A DNA stretch of 64,000 nucleotides, from the NCBI GenBank assembly GCA_023634235.1, contig JAMKCF010000015.1, positions 10,016,087-10,080,086 on the forward strand, in the 5' to 3' direction. The notes below the pieces were generated by a model. That model was not told where the DNA came from and searched no databases. It saw nothing but the letters and a program-made list of their open reading frames with translations. Position 1 is the first letter of the stretch. Every line of letters starts with the position of its first letter. Shown piece after piece: positions 46,852 to 60,000 of this stretch. This DNA comes from Pisaster brevispinus (taxonomy: Eukaryota; Echinodermata; Asteroidea; Forcipulatida; Asteriidae). Made by a program: the position numbers and the translations under genes.

Positions 46852-48985
46852 TCTGAACTTATACAATGTACCGCACCATCAGCCTCATTTTTAAAGACAC
46901 ATGTAAAGTGTGGATGTTCTTAATACAGAATTTCTCCTAGACTGCCACCAAACATTAAACTTCAACTACTTTCACTTTTTCAGCCCTCAATTTAGCAAAG
47001 AGGATACCAGCTGGAGGAGTCCCTGCTCTCATCCATCTCTGATATTACACATGGATTAAGTTCCTAGAACACTTGATAATCAAGTCCACTCTACCCATGG
47101 AGGACTCTACCCAACAACGATATAGTACTTAGTCGGCTGCATACTTACTAAGCGTGTGCAATTACAAGCAAGCTCTCTTGACTAGAAGCAGTTGCAGTCG
47201 AAGCTCACCGACACGGCGTGCCGTATACCTTCAGATAAAACCCCAGAAGTATTCAGCAATGAAGGCAGCAATCCTCAAAATACAAGACAAGGTTAGCCTT
47301 GATCATGCTAATGGTTGACCCTAAATCAAAAAACAGTTGATGCGTGTTCGGTTTGCCTTTGGTTTCACACTCATGAGTGACAACGCATGTCTTAGTGTTC
47401 CCGGTGTGCTGCCAGTGTGCTACAATGTGCAATGCTAACTGCCTGCCTGTAGTGTTATTTACATTACTACTCATTCAAGCGGTTTAACAGCATTATTCAA
47501 CAGACTGCCAGCCTCCCAAGTCCCAGGGAAGTGGAAAATACTGAAACCAGATTTGCACACTCTCCACTTATTCATACGTTGCACTGACGACAGTGTGTCA
47601 ATAGCTCGAGATTCATGACTAGATTGAGCTATAATGGGCCAAATCAATGGCGGGTTGAGCCTGGAAAAGACAGTGATGAAAATATGGCACATTTTAGGGG
47701 AACAAGGGGTTGCACTTTTTTCTTCTAGGGGACCACTTCTGGCCAATTGAAAACTTAGTTTGCGTTTGCGTAGTTCTTAGACAAGATCTGAATCTACTCA
47801 ATGACTAGTAATACGCCCCTTTTCAGGAGTTGGAGAGAGGCAGAGAACAATGAGATGGTGGTTTTAAAACCAAAGTCGGGACGCTTATAGAAGAAACATA
47901 TGGACGGTGAAGAGTGAAAGTGAGTTATAAAATGCAACTGAAAGCAAGGATGGTGACAACCAGCAATTCAGAAAGGTATTTTAAAAATTTAACAAAATCC
48001 TCAAGATGTTTGTTAAATGACTTCATTGAGACCTAATTACAGTTTTATGATTATTATTTATTTATTAAACTAATTTGGGGTTGAAGAAAGACAAAATTTA
48101 CTAGCCAATTTTGGTTTATGGGTTGAACTGGGACAAAATAATTTGGGGTTAAATGAAGGGTTGAAAAAAAATTGACTTGTTAATAATTTATTTAATTTTT
48201 TAACCTATAATTAAAGTGGTTTATTACTTGACTTTCGTTTATTTTTACTGATTTTTATTTTGTCTTGTTTTATTTGATGAGGAAAATGATGATTTACAAT
48301 ACTTGTACACTGTATGTGTTTGCTAATTTAAAAAACAAACCATGCTTGAGAAAGTTGTGCTTGGTTGGATAATGGGTTATTGGGTTTTCCATCATTCATG
48401 GTGCTATGGGAATGAGAAAATGTACATACTGCGGTACTATCGGTCCAAACCTTAACCTGAAGTTGCCCGAGTTAACATTTTACCGAGGAACCAAATTACT
48501 CTCTTTTTATACCGACAATGAATTGTTGATGTAATTCAATCAGCAGATTTAACATGTCTATACATGTTCTGTACACAGTATGTTGGACATTGTATGGAAA
48601 CTAGGTTTTGCCATTACACATGTACATGTACATGTACATTTATTTTTTTTTAAATTCAATCAAAATACTTGTAAGCTAAAGTTTGTCTTAATTGGGGTGG
48701 TGTAGTTGGCTTGGTTATCAAGTGTTCTAAAAACATAATATATACTATAGGCCTATATTGAAGAGACCAGTGGAGAGCTGTTGTCAGAATACCAGAGTTC
48801 GCTGGATTTGATGATATCAGAGATGGGTGAAAGCAGGGACGCCTCCAGCTGGAATCCCCTTTGCTAAATTGAGGGCTAAAATGTTGGAAGAAAGTATTGG
48901 GGTAATTCTTTGGTGGTAGTCTAATGCAATCCAGGGCATCCAGACCATAATGTCTTTGAAAATAAGGCTGAGTGATGCGTGGGTT
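46852..48985. mobile_element. 2.1-kb terminal-inverted-repeat element upstream of the opsin
   Basis: The left arm (about 46,852-47,095) and right arm (about 48,700-48,985) are imperfect inverted repeats. CCTCAATTTAGCAAAG at 46,986 is mirrored at about 48,860; CCAGCTGGAGG and CATCTCTGATAT follow in both; and AGAACACTTGATAA at 47,068 is mirrored near 48,712-48,730. The interior of about 1.6 kb has only short frames and no recognisable transposase. It begins within about 70 bp of the opsin start codon, so it may replace or supply promoter sequence for that gene. Confidence 0.75.
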
Positions 48986-51900
48986 TGATTAAGTTCAGGT
49001 TATGCAGATTCATCCAATCCCACACTGTATCCGTTTCAAAGGCTGGTAATATTCTACCATCTTCCCCTCACGCTGCAGCCATTTGTAACCCCATTCCTGG
49101 ATATTGCTTTTCTACAAGCTTACAATTATATTCCATATAAATGTGCACATTTATCTCCTCCTTTGTAGTCTTCACCTTGAATGGCCTACTGGCTTTGTTT
49201 GGATCGATTTCTGATTATAAAAAGAAAAGTGTTTAGAAAGATAACGGTGCCCCCTTTTCATGCACAGATATATTTATTCACAGGATTAAACAAATTTAAC
49301 AATGAAATCAACATACAAAATAAAGAGTACACTTAAAGACGTGAATGCATGTCCAGTAGATACAAAAAATTCAAATTTATGAGTAATATGATGACTCATT
49401 GAGGTATTCAAAATTGTACAATGTACGAAAACAAATAATGGGAGAAAATGAAAAGTTTGTTTTGGCATGTCTTCTTTGAGCCCAAACTTATACCAGGTTA
49501 CTATGGTACCTGTGAGTAATCCACCCCGAATCATGTTGTCAACCCTTCTCACATGATCTGAAGTGAATGGTAAGAATGTGATGCACCACATTGTTCAGGA
49601 AGAGCACAATGAGATAACACACTGTAAGAGAGACACAGTGGAGTATGTTGGTACAACTATGCAGCTGAATAGAGGCCTGTTGCAAATAACTTGTCCGTTA
49701 CATTGCAGTGCTATTAGCAAAGGAGAAATTACCTTGACTTATAATAAAGGTGCAGTGGTGAGTAACTGAACATTGCAATCACCTTGTGTTGTAGATGACA
49801 TACTGTGAATAAGATAGCTCTAATCCATACAGTTGTTCCAGGGGATGGCAACTACTATTAAACACACTTATCACAGCCTTCAAAGACCAGGCATGGGAAA
49901 GGAAGGTGTGATTAATCTTTATTTTTGAAGTAATTTTTCTCAAGCACATCTAGCAATATTTCAATAAAAGGAAAAGGTGTAATCAACAGTCGACATAATC
50001 TTTAAAAGCATGACAAACATTTGCTCTTCTTAATAAAATGGAATAACATCAAACCATTTTCTATCTACAAGTATCAAAATGTCTTGATAAAATATTTTTA
50101 ATATAAATGGGATAAGCTTTAATTGAATTATGCACCCTTATCATTCATTGTCCACACTTAATTGATTTTCAGTAAAGATGCATATTCCTGTACCTTTGAT
50201 GAAAATGGTTACAAGAGACTACAGCATGTGTCTTGGGAAATCTCCTGAGGTACTTAACATTCAAACATTACAATTTAACACATATTTCTGAAATATCAAC
50301 GAGAATAAAGTCTGTGTGTAAATGACTTGTAGATACATGTATGTTGTGGAAAGTAACAGGTAGGCTATTTGTTTAGGGGGTAAAATCAAAGTACAACTAT
50401 CACAAACAATTGCTGATGGTACAGTGAACCATTTGGGTGTTAAATATGCATCTTTAACAATATAAGTAGACTGCATCAAATTAGATGACCAACTCCTTTG
50501 ATTTTAATGGTGATGTTCATGGAAACAATATGAACACTAATTATTGGATGACTTAGAAGCAGGTGGGTATAGATGTACATGTACATATCATTTCTCATAA
50601 CATAAAGATCTAACCCTTCCTCATTCCAGTTAGAGATCTAAATCAAATAAGACACAAATAGATCATTATTCAATGTGCATTTCAACAAAATAGAACTAAA
50701 GTAAGGAACCAACTTCAAACAAAATGCCAACCAGGCAAACTTGTTCAGCAGATTTTAGTGCTGAAACGTGTGCATAATGGCTAGTAATCTGTTTAATGAT
50801 ACTTGGCACAAAAATAAATACAGATGTTTTACATAAATTTTTTGCTGATCAGCTTTGAAAACAGTCCACATCTGAAGCTGAGGTTGCCATTTCTTGTGAA
50901 TGTAATCATTAATGAGCAGCGAGATATGCAAGCATTTTGTAAGCAAGAAAATGGCACCAATTTGATTCACACTGTCACTCATTATGAACCTATATGACAG
51001 CAATTGTACATGTATGCCCATCTTATTACTGTATTATGTTTGTGCTTAAAGGTCATTTGCTGTAGGGTGGAACTACAGGAAGAAACATGGACCTTATGCA
51101 TTGATGTCATCACGCCGCCATCTTGGAGGTAGATTGACACAATGGAAAACACACATCTCTGATGGGCAAATGAGCAACCTTCTTTTGACCTCAAGCAGTA
51201 ATGAATGTTTACCAGTGCAATCAGGAGAATAGTTCCATGAGTTGAAATATGAAATGTTCCATGTGTTGAGGCCAAGTCCAGTTGAATGGAATATTCCATA
51301 TTTCAACTAACATACATTTTTTTCCTCCAATGTACGAATGCAAAACATTCATTATTTGTTTTATATAACATCCAAGTACTTCTTTTTCATTTGAATGGAG
51401 GTTTAAAGAATTTAACAAGAATAAACAAAATGTACAAGATTGTATTCCAGCATCCACTATGTATAAGGCATTGTGTGGTCTAACGTGCAATAGTCAACAA
51501 GGACAGGATGAAAATGCACGGTGAATAGTACCAAAATGGAACGTTTAGGACAGAGGCCAGGTAATGGTTTAAATAATGAATGCTGCGTGACCAACAATCC
51601 TACAATCAAAAGAGAAGGATCTACTTGGGAGTTATATAAAACTTCTTCAAAAGGCACAAAAGAAGAATGAAAATACCCCACAATCTGATGTGTGCAAATA
51701 TAATTTTATGAATTTTATGAACTGTCCATTGTTTTGGAAAAATTTGTATCTTTGAATCATGGGAGGCTTGAATCACTTTGATATTCACACTGCTTAAAAT
51801 GGCAGCCACAAAGACCACAGTAATCTTCAAATCGGTATGTTTTATGGTCATCTGCATGGTTTGCATGTGTTCATCAAGTCACTTGATGTACTCGGTAGCA

Positions 51901-52392
51901 CTGTATTGTTTCAATTTCCCTTCAGTAACAGAGCATCAGATGGTATTCAATCTTAGCATGAGCTTAGATTATGGCAGTTACTGTACATTTTATGGTGCCC
52001 AGTGGCCTGTCTTCAGTAAGGTACACGTTGAATCACTTTACAAATGCTATACATTAACATAATATCAATACCACAATAATTAAAAACACATGACTGGCTA
52101 CTATTACCAAAGCACTATGTACAAATGTACAAAAAGCATAATTATCTCACAAAATATGATTACCTATTGCTTTCTGCCAATTCTGGTATTCAGTTACAAG
52201 TTTTATATACAAAGGACTATTGTTTGACACTCATGATTGCATTAACATTTGAATGGTTAATGTATCCATTTTATGTTTATATTAAAAAATGGTAAATTTG
52301 TAATATGTATAAAATGTTTTTTCAATAAACTATTTCTTAAAAGTCACTATTCTTTGTTTTTGGTGACAATATTCTTGATCAGTGTACATGTA
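48986..52392. other. Non-coding, possibly LIN54 3' flank
   Basis: AT-rich sequence without supportable genes. If the proposed LIN54 terminal exon at 54,040 is right, part of this could be its 3' UTR on the minus strand; an AATAAA in that orientation occurs near 49,267-49,275. No direct evidence. Confidence 0.3.
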
Positions 52393-53188
52393 GTACCTGG
52401 AGTATGTAACCATGGGGTTTGGTACCTGGAGTATGTAACCATGGGGTTTGGTACCTGGAGTATGTAACCATGGGGTTTGGTACCTGGAGTATGTAACCAT
52501 GGGGTTTGGTACCTGGAGTATGTAACCATGGGGTTTGGTACCTGGTATTTGTAACCATTGGGTTTGGTACCTGGTGTATGTAACCATTGGGTTTGGTACC
52601 TGGAGTATGTAACCATGGGGTTTGGTACCTAGTGTATGTAACCATGGGGTTTGGTACCTGGAGTATGTAACCATGGGGTTTGGTACCTGGAGTATGTAAC
52701 CATGGGGTTTGGTACCTGGAGTATGTAACCATGGGGTTTGGTACCTGGAGTATGTAACCATGGGGTTTGGTACCTGGTGTATGTAACCATGGGGTTTGGT
52801 ACCTGGAGAATGTAACCATGGGGTTTGGTACCTGGTGTATGTAACCATTGGGTTTGGTACCTGGAGTATGTAACCATGGGGTTTGGTACCTGGAGTATGT
52901 AACCATGGGGTTTGGTACCTGGAGTATGTAACCATGGGGTTTGGTACCTGGAGTATGTAACCATTGGGTTTGGTACCTGGTGTATGTAACCATGGGGTTT
53001 GGTACCTGGAGTATGTAACCATGGGGTTTGGTACCTGGTGTATGTAACCATTGGGTTTGGTACCTGGTGCATGTAACCATGGGGTTTGGTACCTGGTGTA
53101 TGTAACCATGGGGTTTGGTACCTGGAGTATGTAACCATGGGGTTTGGTACCTGGAGTATGTAACCATGGGGTTTGGTACCTGGAGTAT
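52393..53188. repeat. 29-bp minisatellite, about 27 copies
   Basis: The unit is 29 bp, starting GTACCTGGAGTATGTAACCA and ending TGGGGTTTG, repeated about 27 times with point variants only (AGTATG/TGTATG, ATGG/ATTG). Since 29 is not a multiple of three, each strand frame cycles through the unit with an 87-bp (29-codon) super-period. The minus strand lacks stops in all three frames, so long artificial proteins up to 309 codons appear. The low divergence suggests recent or ongoing expansion. Confidence 0.97.
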
Positions 53189-53765
53189 TTAATAAGGGAA
53201 TAACAGAACACCAATAGCAGGACCCCACAACTGAGTGTGCACACAACCTTATGAATCAAATTTGTGGGGTCCTTCTATTGTTGTTCTATTATTCTCTTTT
53301 CTAAAGAATCCATCTGTGTGGTCCAAGTTGAAAAAAAAGACAACCTTGTGGGGTCCATTGCTCCATTGTGTAAAAGACCCCACAAGGGCCCTTCCATAAG
53401 CCCAGAAGACCTTGCAAGAGTGTGTACCTGGAATGTATTACCTGGGTGTGCTGTTTGGAGTGTGTACCCATGGATTATGTTAGTTTAGTCAATTCAAGAA
53501 GGCTCTTATTGAACATTAGACATCACTTTCACTATTAGTAATGCCGGCAACTAGACACAAATTGGTTTTAGTTTTATTTTATTCCAAGGGTTTAGTCTGT
53601 GAAAACAGGATTTGGCTATAGAGTGATGACATATTGATTTATTAAGCATGCTCTGTTATTTCGACAATATGTTTCATGTTTACATCAGGTAGCATCAAAC
53701 AAGGGATTTTACAACGTACTTGTACATGCATGTACATCCACCCCAAGGTTTTGAAATGCGTTTCT

Positions 53766-53802
53766 TAAGAATATTCTTAAGAATATTCTTAAGAATATTA
53801 CA
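53766..53802. repeat. Tandem palindromic TTAAGAATATTC repeat
   Basis: Three tandem copies of the 12-bp word TTAAGAATATTC, itself nearly self-complementary, giving a small cruciform-prone site. Confidence 0.8.
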
Positions 53803-54039
53803 AATTTATAATCCTGCTTTTGTACTGAAAAGGTGCTGTTCCATTGCTACTCAGGGCCATGCCATGTACATGGAAATCTCATTATTGGTTAACATTTTAT
53901 TAACTCCAGGTAATACATGCAATTGCACAACAAGATCAATCCTTGATCTGATCTGTCCATTCACTGATGGAGATATTCTTCAAGATACCCTCAACACTCT
54001 CTGGCTGTGTGTGTGTGCCTAAGATGAGGACTGAAGACT

Positions 54040-54053
54040 TCAAGCTGACATTC
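54040..54053 (-). CDS. LIN54: LIN54 tentative last coding exon
   Basis: After donor GTATGTCC the next in-phase acceptor I find is TATTTTGTTATAG, giving G-M-S-A and TGA. Human ends with DPCAMNC, so this short unlike tail is only a working guess. Read-through or another acceptor would change the last few residues only. Confidence 0.35.
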
Positions 54054-57000
54054 CTATAACAAAATAATAAATTGGTCACATGTATGTTTTGCTGTTGACC
54101 TATACTTTGTGAAATTATTGTTCAAAAAACTAGGCTTCAAGATAGAAAGTATACTATTTTCAGTTTTCAAGCCAATGTTTCCATCATTTCTGATTTGACA
54201 CACTGCAGACACCATGATTCCCACACACCAACAAACTTGTCAAACTGTTTCCTATGAATATGTATTGTTTGAGAGAGTATGTATTGTAGGAATCTTGCAG
54301 CACTTTAGTTATTATACAATATTTGCATAACAATAAGTGGGCAAAAATAATGAACCTAATTCAGTATGAAAAGGAAACTAAGAGTTAAGAACTCTAGCCA
54401 CTGACTACAGTGCAAAAGAATTTATGCTGCAACATTGTCCTATTCCATTAATCACTATTAAATGACTTGCTATACCTGTATACAATTACAATGCTTGATA
54501 CTGTTGTGTGATCGTGACTACCTGTCAACAAAATGAAACGACTACCAAAGCATTTGGTTTTACTCTCCATGGGACATACCTTTTGTTTTCCCAGCTGAAT
54601 CAATAACTTGCCATAAGCACTGGCCAAACTCCTCCAAGATCAACTTTTCTGCTTTTGCTTGTGAGTGATGTTTTTGCTCTGTCTGCTCTGCCTGGGCTAA
54701 TAGACACTGACAGGTTGCCTCAGCAACGTCATTGGTAATGAAGGAAAATGGTAACCTGTAGGGGAAAACACCAGTAAACTCTATTATTACAGAATGTTCA
54801 GTTTTAAAGCAAAATATTAAAAAACTAAAATGTTTTACTCATTGAATTTCTTTTCATAATTAAATTAAAAAAACTTGAAATTGGACAATAAATGTCCAAG
54901 TTCTTGGTCAATGTTTTCTCAGTGTGATCTGTAAACACAAACACTTTCCTTTTTCGAACATTTACAGTGCATAGTCCACTAAAGTGGCCATTGGGGCTCA
55001 AAGGGTAAAGTGCTATACAAGAACTGCATATTATTATTATTAAGATAAAGAGCATCATACCTTTCTCCAGAATCATTGACAGTAGCAGGCCTTGATGGGA
55101 AGTCTTGAAACTGTAGTTTGGTGTTAGCATCTGTCTGTTGCTGCACCCGTACCTCTGCAGCATCTGCAAGATGCATTAATGTCTTACGTTCAGGACTCTC
55201 CTCAAAGTTCTTGCATCCGACACACTTGCAGTTATTGGAGCACAGGATTTTTGCCTGGTAAAGAAGGATGCAGGAAGCAATGGCAAACAAACTAATAAAT
55301 CACGAGCTGAAATAAACTAAACACATATTTTTTAAATATTTGAATACAATTTTTACAAAAACCCCTTTCCCCACAAACATTGACTGATATAACACAAATT
55401 TTTACTCCCCACCCCCAGACAAAAAAATCCCAATAGTGCCCCGCCCCCAAAAAGTGATTATATACATGTACATGTACATGTAACTAAAAAATAAAAAAGA
55501 CTATCCTGATAAAGTCTGTTGAGTTGTGTGTCTTTATATACAATATAGTTTTGAAACAAGAGAATGAAATATTTTGAGGGATGTATAGACTTACCTCATA
55601 ACACTCGCAGTAATTCTTGAGACACCCTGAACGTTTACAGTTACACCCCTTGTTATGCCTTCTATCTAACTCTCCATTACGCCCCTTGCCTATTTTGGGT
55701 TTGAAGGCATTAGGGTTACGGTCAAGACATGCTTTTATTGCTCTAGCCCTGTCATCTTCATGGTCTAAGTTATTGTAGCAATTGTTGCAGTTACAGCTGT
55801 TGCAGAACTCACCATTGGCAAAACAATCACAATACCTAGAAAGAAAAAAGTCAAACATCCATTATGACAACAAAACAGCAAAACATCTGTTTTAATATTC
55901 CAAGATTTGGTACAATGAAAAATTTTGTACAAAGGTGACCCTTCGTATCTCTCAGACTCAGCACCGGTCGAATGCATCAAATGAGAGAAAAAAAAGGGAG
56001 TGAAATCTCCTCCAGACTGGCCCGTTTTCCTTGTATCTTCTGAAACTCGTCTCGAATGCAGAAGTACGCATGGCAAAGGGCATTACATGAAGATGCATGT
56101 TTACATGCTGAAGTTTGCTGCTATGAACAGGACATGCCTGTAGACTCATAGCCATGTCTATTGGTGTTGCACAAATGCAGGTTACCAGTAAAATATAATA
56201 CAGTTGCGTCTTGGCCGAGTGATCTAGTGCACCAGACTAAATGGCAAAGTCAATAGGGTGTGGGTTCGAATCCAAGTCATGACACTTGTGACCTTGAGCA
56301 AGACACTTAACTATAACTATTGATCTTCACCTAGGCCTAAATGAGTAAATATAAGGGCAGAGGTGGTTCTTGTAGCAAAGGCTGCAATAACGTTAGTGTT
56401 ATTAATCTGCCCTCAATCCTCAATATAAAGAACACTTTTGCCATGTAAACACACGGCCAACTTTATGTGTGCATAGAGAGTCTAACAATAGTATGATGCA
56501 GTTCCAACTTTCCAACAAGTAGAGAACAAGACCACTAAGTTAAGGATACATGGACTACATGCATTATTATCTTTTTACCATCTTTTTACACATTGCAAAA
56601 GAATGTTGTAAATTGAGGATTGAAGGAAGACTAATAACACTGACGACATAAGGGAAAAACTCTGACACACTGGTAAAAAAATAACAACTAGACATAAGAA
56701 TTTGTTTGATAACAAATTTGAGGTGTTCGGATTTTGGGCCTGAATTAACGAGTCATCAGTTTTCAAGTAAAGCTGACTGCAGTGATCGTGAGCTGTGCTG
56801 TTTGTTATTGTGAAAGCAGAATGAATAGCTATTAAATAATGTTTTTTTCTAAGCGTTTTACAGAACTTCCAGTTTAGACAGGTTAAAAGGTCAAGACAAG
56901 GTCACCAATATATACATTTTTGTGAAGTATGTGGAGCCCATCTTGAAACAATTATAAAAACTCTGCCAAAGGCTTCTAGTAAAACTGTATTTTGAACTGT

Positions 57001-60000
57001 TTTTAACCTGCCGCCAGATGGCGCTCTTAAATCTTATTTTTAACCAACCAGACCCTTGTCAGACTACAACATCGTTAAAATCAACTCCAAAAAAGTTGCC
57101 ACTTTTATTTACAATGCACTTTCGGTTTTAACCGGAAGTAGAGGACACGTAATTTCACGCAAACAATTAAAATCGAAGACCTATATTACTTTTGTATAAT
57201 CCCGCTAAAAGCAACCCAGGGTCTCTTATTCTCGAATTGATACTAATTTTCAAAAATCACAGAGCGAGCAATTAATAATATTTCAGAGCGAGATAAAAGC
57301 ATGAACAGTTGTTTGAAATAGCGCCATCGTGTCTGGGGAACGTATTGCTTAAGTTTCCGTTACGTGGGACTGTAGACACACACACACACAGGCTTGGTGG
57401 ACTTTGAACCTTATGATTCACTTCTATTCCGTGTTTTCCATTAAGCCATCAGACGGACACAACGGAACTAAATTCTCACTGAACTTTGAATGAGTTTGGG
57501 TTTTTATGTGCGGAACAACGTGTTTTTAAAACGTACAAGAATAAGCATTGCAATGATGTAGATTTCCGAGGTGGCTTCTATCACAGAGCGAGCCAAAAAT
57601 AGTGTCCCAGCAGAGCGCAGAATAAAAGCATGAACAGTTATATGAAACAGCCCGCTTACATTTCTGTTATGTGGGACTATACACACAGGCCTCGTGGGCT
57701 TTGGACCTTATGAATAACGGAGTGGAACAGTCAGCTACAATGCTTTTCTGTATACAAAGTTTATATGCGTGTTAATACGAACGTTGGCTGTAACGCCTGT
57801 TTAGGACCAGAGGTTAAGGTCATATTGGTATCATCTCTGTGCAAAAGTTTCGGCAGGATCACAAACCTACAATCTGATGTAAAAATTGTGATGAAATGAT
57901 AAAAGTAGTTCTTGAGATATTAATTTTTGAAATTTTCAACTTCCGGTTTGAACCAGAAGTCAGGGTCAAACGAGGTCAAACTCTGTGTAGCGTTTTTAGA
58001 GTCATAACAGGCCTATCCGATGATGTATAGATTGTGAAAATCCATTGTGTAGTTTTGGAGTTAATATTTTTTAAATATTAAACTTTGATTTAACGTAACT
58101 CAACACCTGATGATGTCATCATGACGTAACTGAAGCGGTTTCATCTCCTAATGAATATCTAAGCTTGGAAAGGGTGCTTTTGTTAGCGGAAACTCGGCAG
58201 GAATAAGAAATAGAAGAAGAAGAAGAAGAAGAAGTAAAAAAAACCAAAACAAACGAACAAAAACAAGAGGTTTTCGGCCGAACACCTAAAAATGCATGTA
58301 AAAGAACCCAGAACACTTATTGTAAAGAGGAGGGGTTTGCCACGGTGTTTCTGGCAAGGTCTGTCAGCAATATGCACCAACTCACCTTGTATACCTTTCA
58401 AGATGTTATATTGCGGTTGTTTCGTTTGTCTCTTCAAATCAGTTTTAACAAGCTCAACCAAATTTGATATTTCAAGATGGCGCATTATAAATGTACACTA
58501 TTATTATTATTATCATTCCATGGCATACACAACTAGGTAATGGTTTTTTTTTTAGCATATGTTGTCTTGCTCTTTTTCTTTCCTAATTACTAACAAACTG
58601 ACTCAAATTGGTTAAAATCAGACATTGTTTTCACTGGAATTTGGATGGCAGCTCTCCTGCAGAATGGCCATCCAATGAAATGCTGGATGGCTCACTAAAC
58701 AAGGCACTGTATGCAATCCAATATTGTATACAACTGATATAATATATCATTTTGAGTATACTTACAATTTCAAGCATTGTGACTTGGTGCAGTTGCATGG
58801 TTTACGAGGTCTCTGGTCAGAATCACTGGGTGCTGAACGCCTCCTTCAAAATAAACACATCACTTTTATACATATTATCCATATGTGCATGAATGAACTG
58901 AGCATTAAACATTTAAGAAAATAAACAAAACAACGAACAAAACTTAAAAAGGATGGTCCGTGTAAAGTTAATGAGCTCTGTTGTTTTAGTGTTGGGATCA
59001 TTTGTTTTGCATGTCAACATAAAAACTGACAATTTAAAAAAGAGAACTAATGCACTTTTAGGACATGCAACAATTTTAAGCAGACAGAAGATACAAGCAA
59101 TATGCTACATGAGTACACATGTAGCATATTGCATGTATGTAGAAACCATACAAATTAAAGGATTTGTACCCATTAATGATCCGGCTGGGTGGTGGTGGAG
59201 AATGTGGCCGTGGTGTAGGCGCTTGAGGAACACCACCAGAAGGAGCTAAGGAAACAAAGTTTGGGGGTGCCACTGGTTTAGCCTGCGTCACCACCTGCTG
59301 CATAAAGAAACATTCAGTCCAAAGGTAAAGCTTTATATTAGACTGACTCATGGAAAATCAAACACAAGCACCAAGTATGTCAATCTTGCTACAAATCTAA
59401 CTGATGTTTGTTTTCACTACAGTTCAAGTTTTATTAGCTGTTTCGTAGCGCAGCGCAGCGAAACAGCTCTTGTTTTCGTTAAAGTTTTTTATTTTTTAGC
59501 TGTTTCGTAGCGCAGCGCTGCGAAACTGCTCTTGTTTTTGTTTAAGTTTTTTTTATTATTTTTTTTTATTTTTTTATTTGTCTGTTTCAGTAATAAAAGC
59601 CATTGAGATAACGCACGTTCGTTCTATGCGGGATTTTGCCTAGTTCCTAAAGAGCAATTGCAATGAAACTTTCAGTGATGAAAGGCATTGGTGCAATGAT
59701 GCCCCTCAAACAATGATGTCATGATGACGTCATCACCTGTCACGTGACGTCATCTTAAAGGTTTCTATTTTAAATATTTGAAAATCTGTAACAAATCAGC
59801 CACAAGAGACCGTAGGTTTCTGTTTGCGGGATTGTATAGGGATAAATTAGGTCTTCATTTTATTCAGTGTGCGTGACCTCACATGACCTCTACTTCCGGT
59901 CGAAACCGGAAGTGCCTCGTAATTCAAAAGTGCTAAAAGCTATGAAAATGCTTTCAACGATGTTAGTGTCTGGCAAGGGTGTGCATTTAAAAAAAAATAC

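Noticed and set aside
47471..47746. 91-codon minus-strand frame
   Set aside because: Lies inside a transposable element flanked by inverted repeats; composition and absence of any recognised motif suggest chance.
52393..53188. CRISPR-like array
   Set aside because: Units are contiguous with no unique spacers, and the sequence is animal DNA; it is a minisatellite.
52330..53259. Several 200-309-codon minus-strand frames over the 29-bp repeat
   Set aside because: All three frames are open because the unit lacks stops; the proteins are frame-shifted copies of the same tandem DNA.
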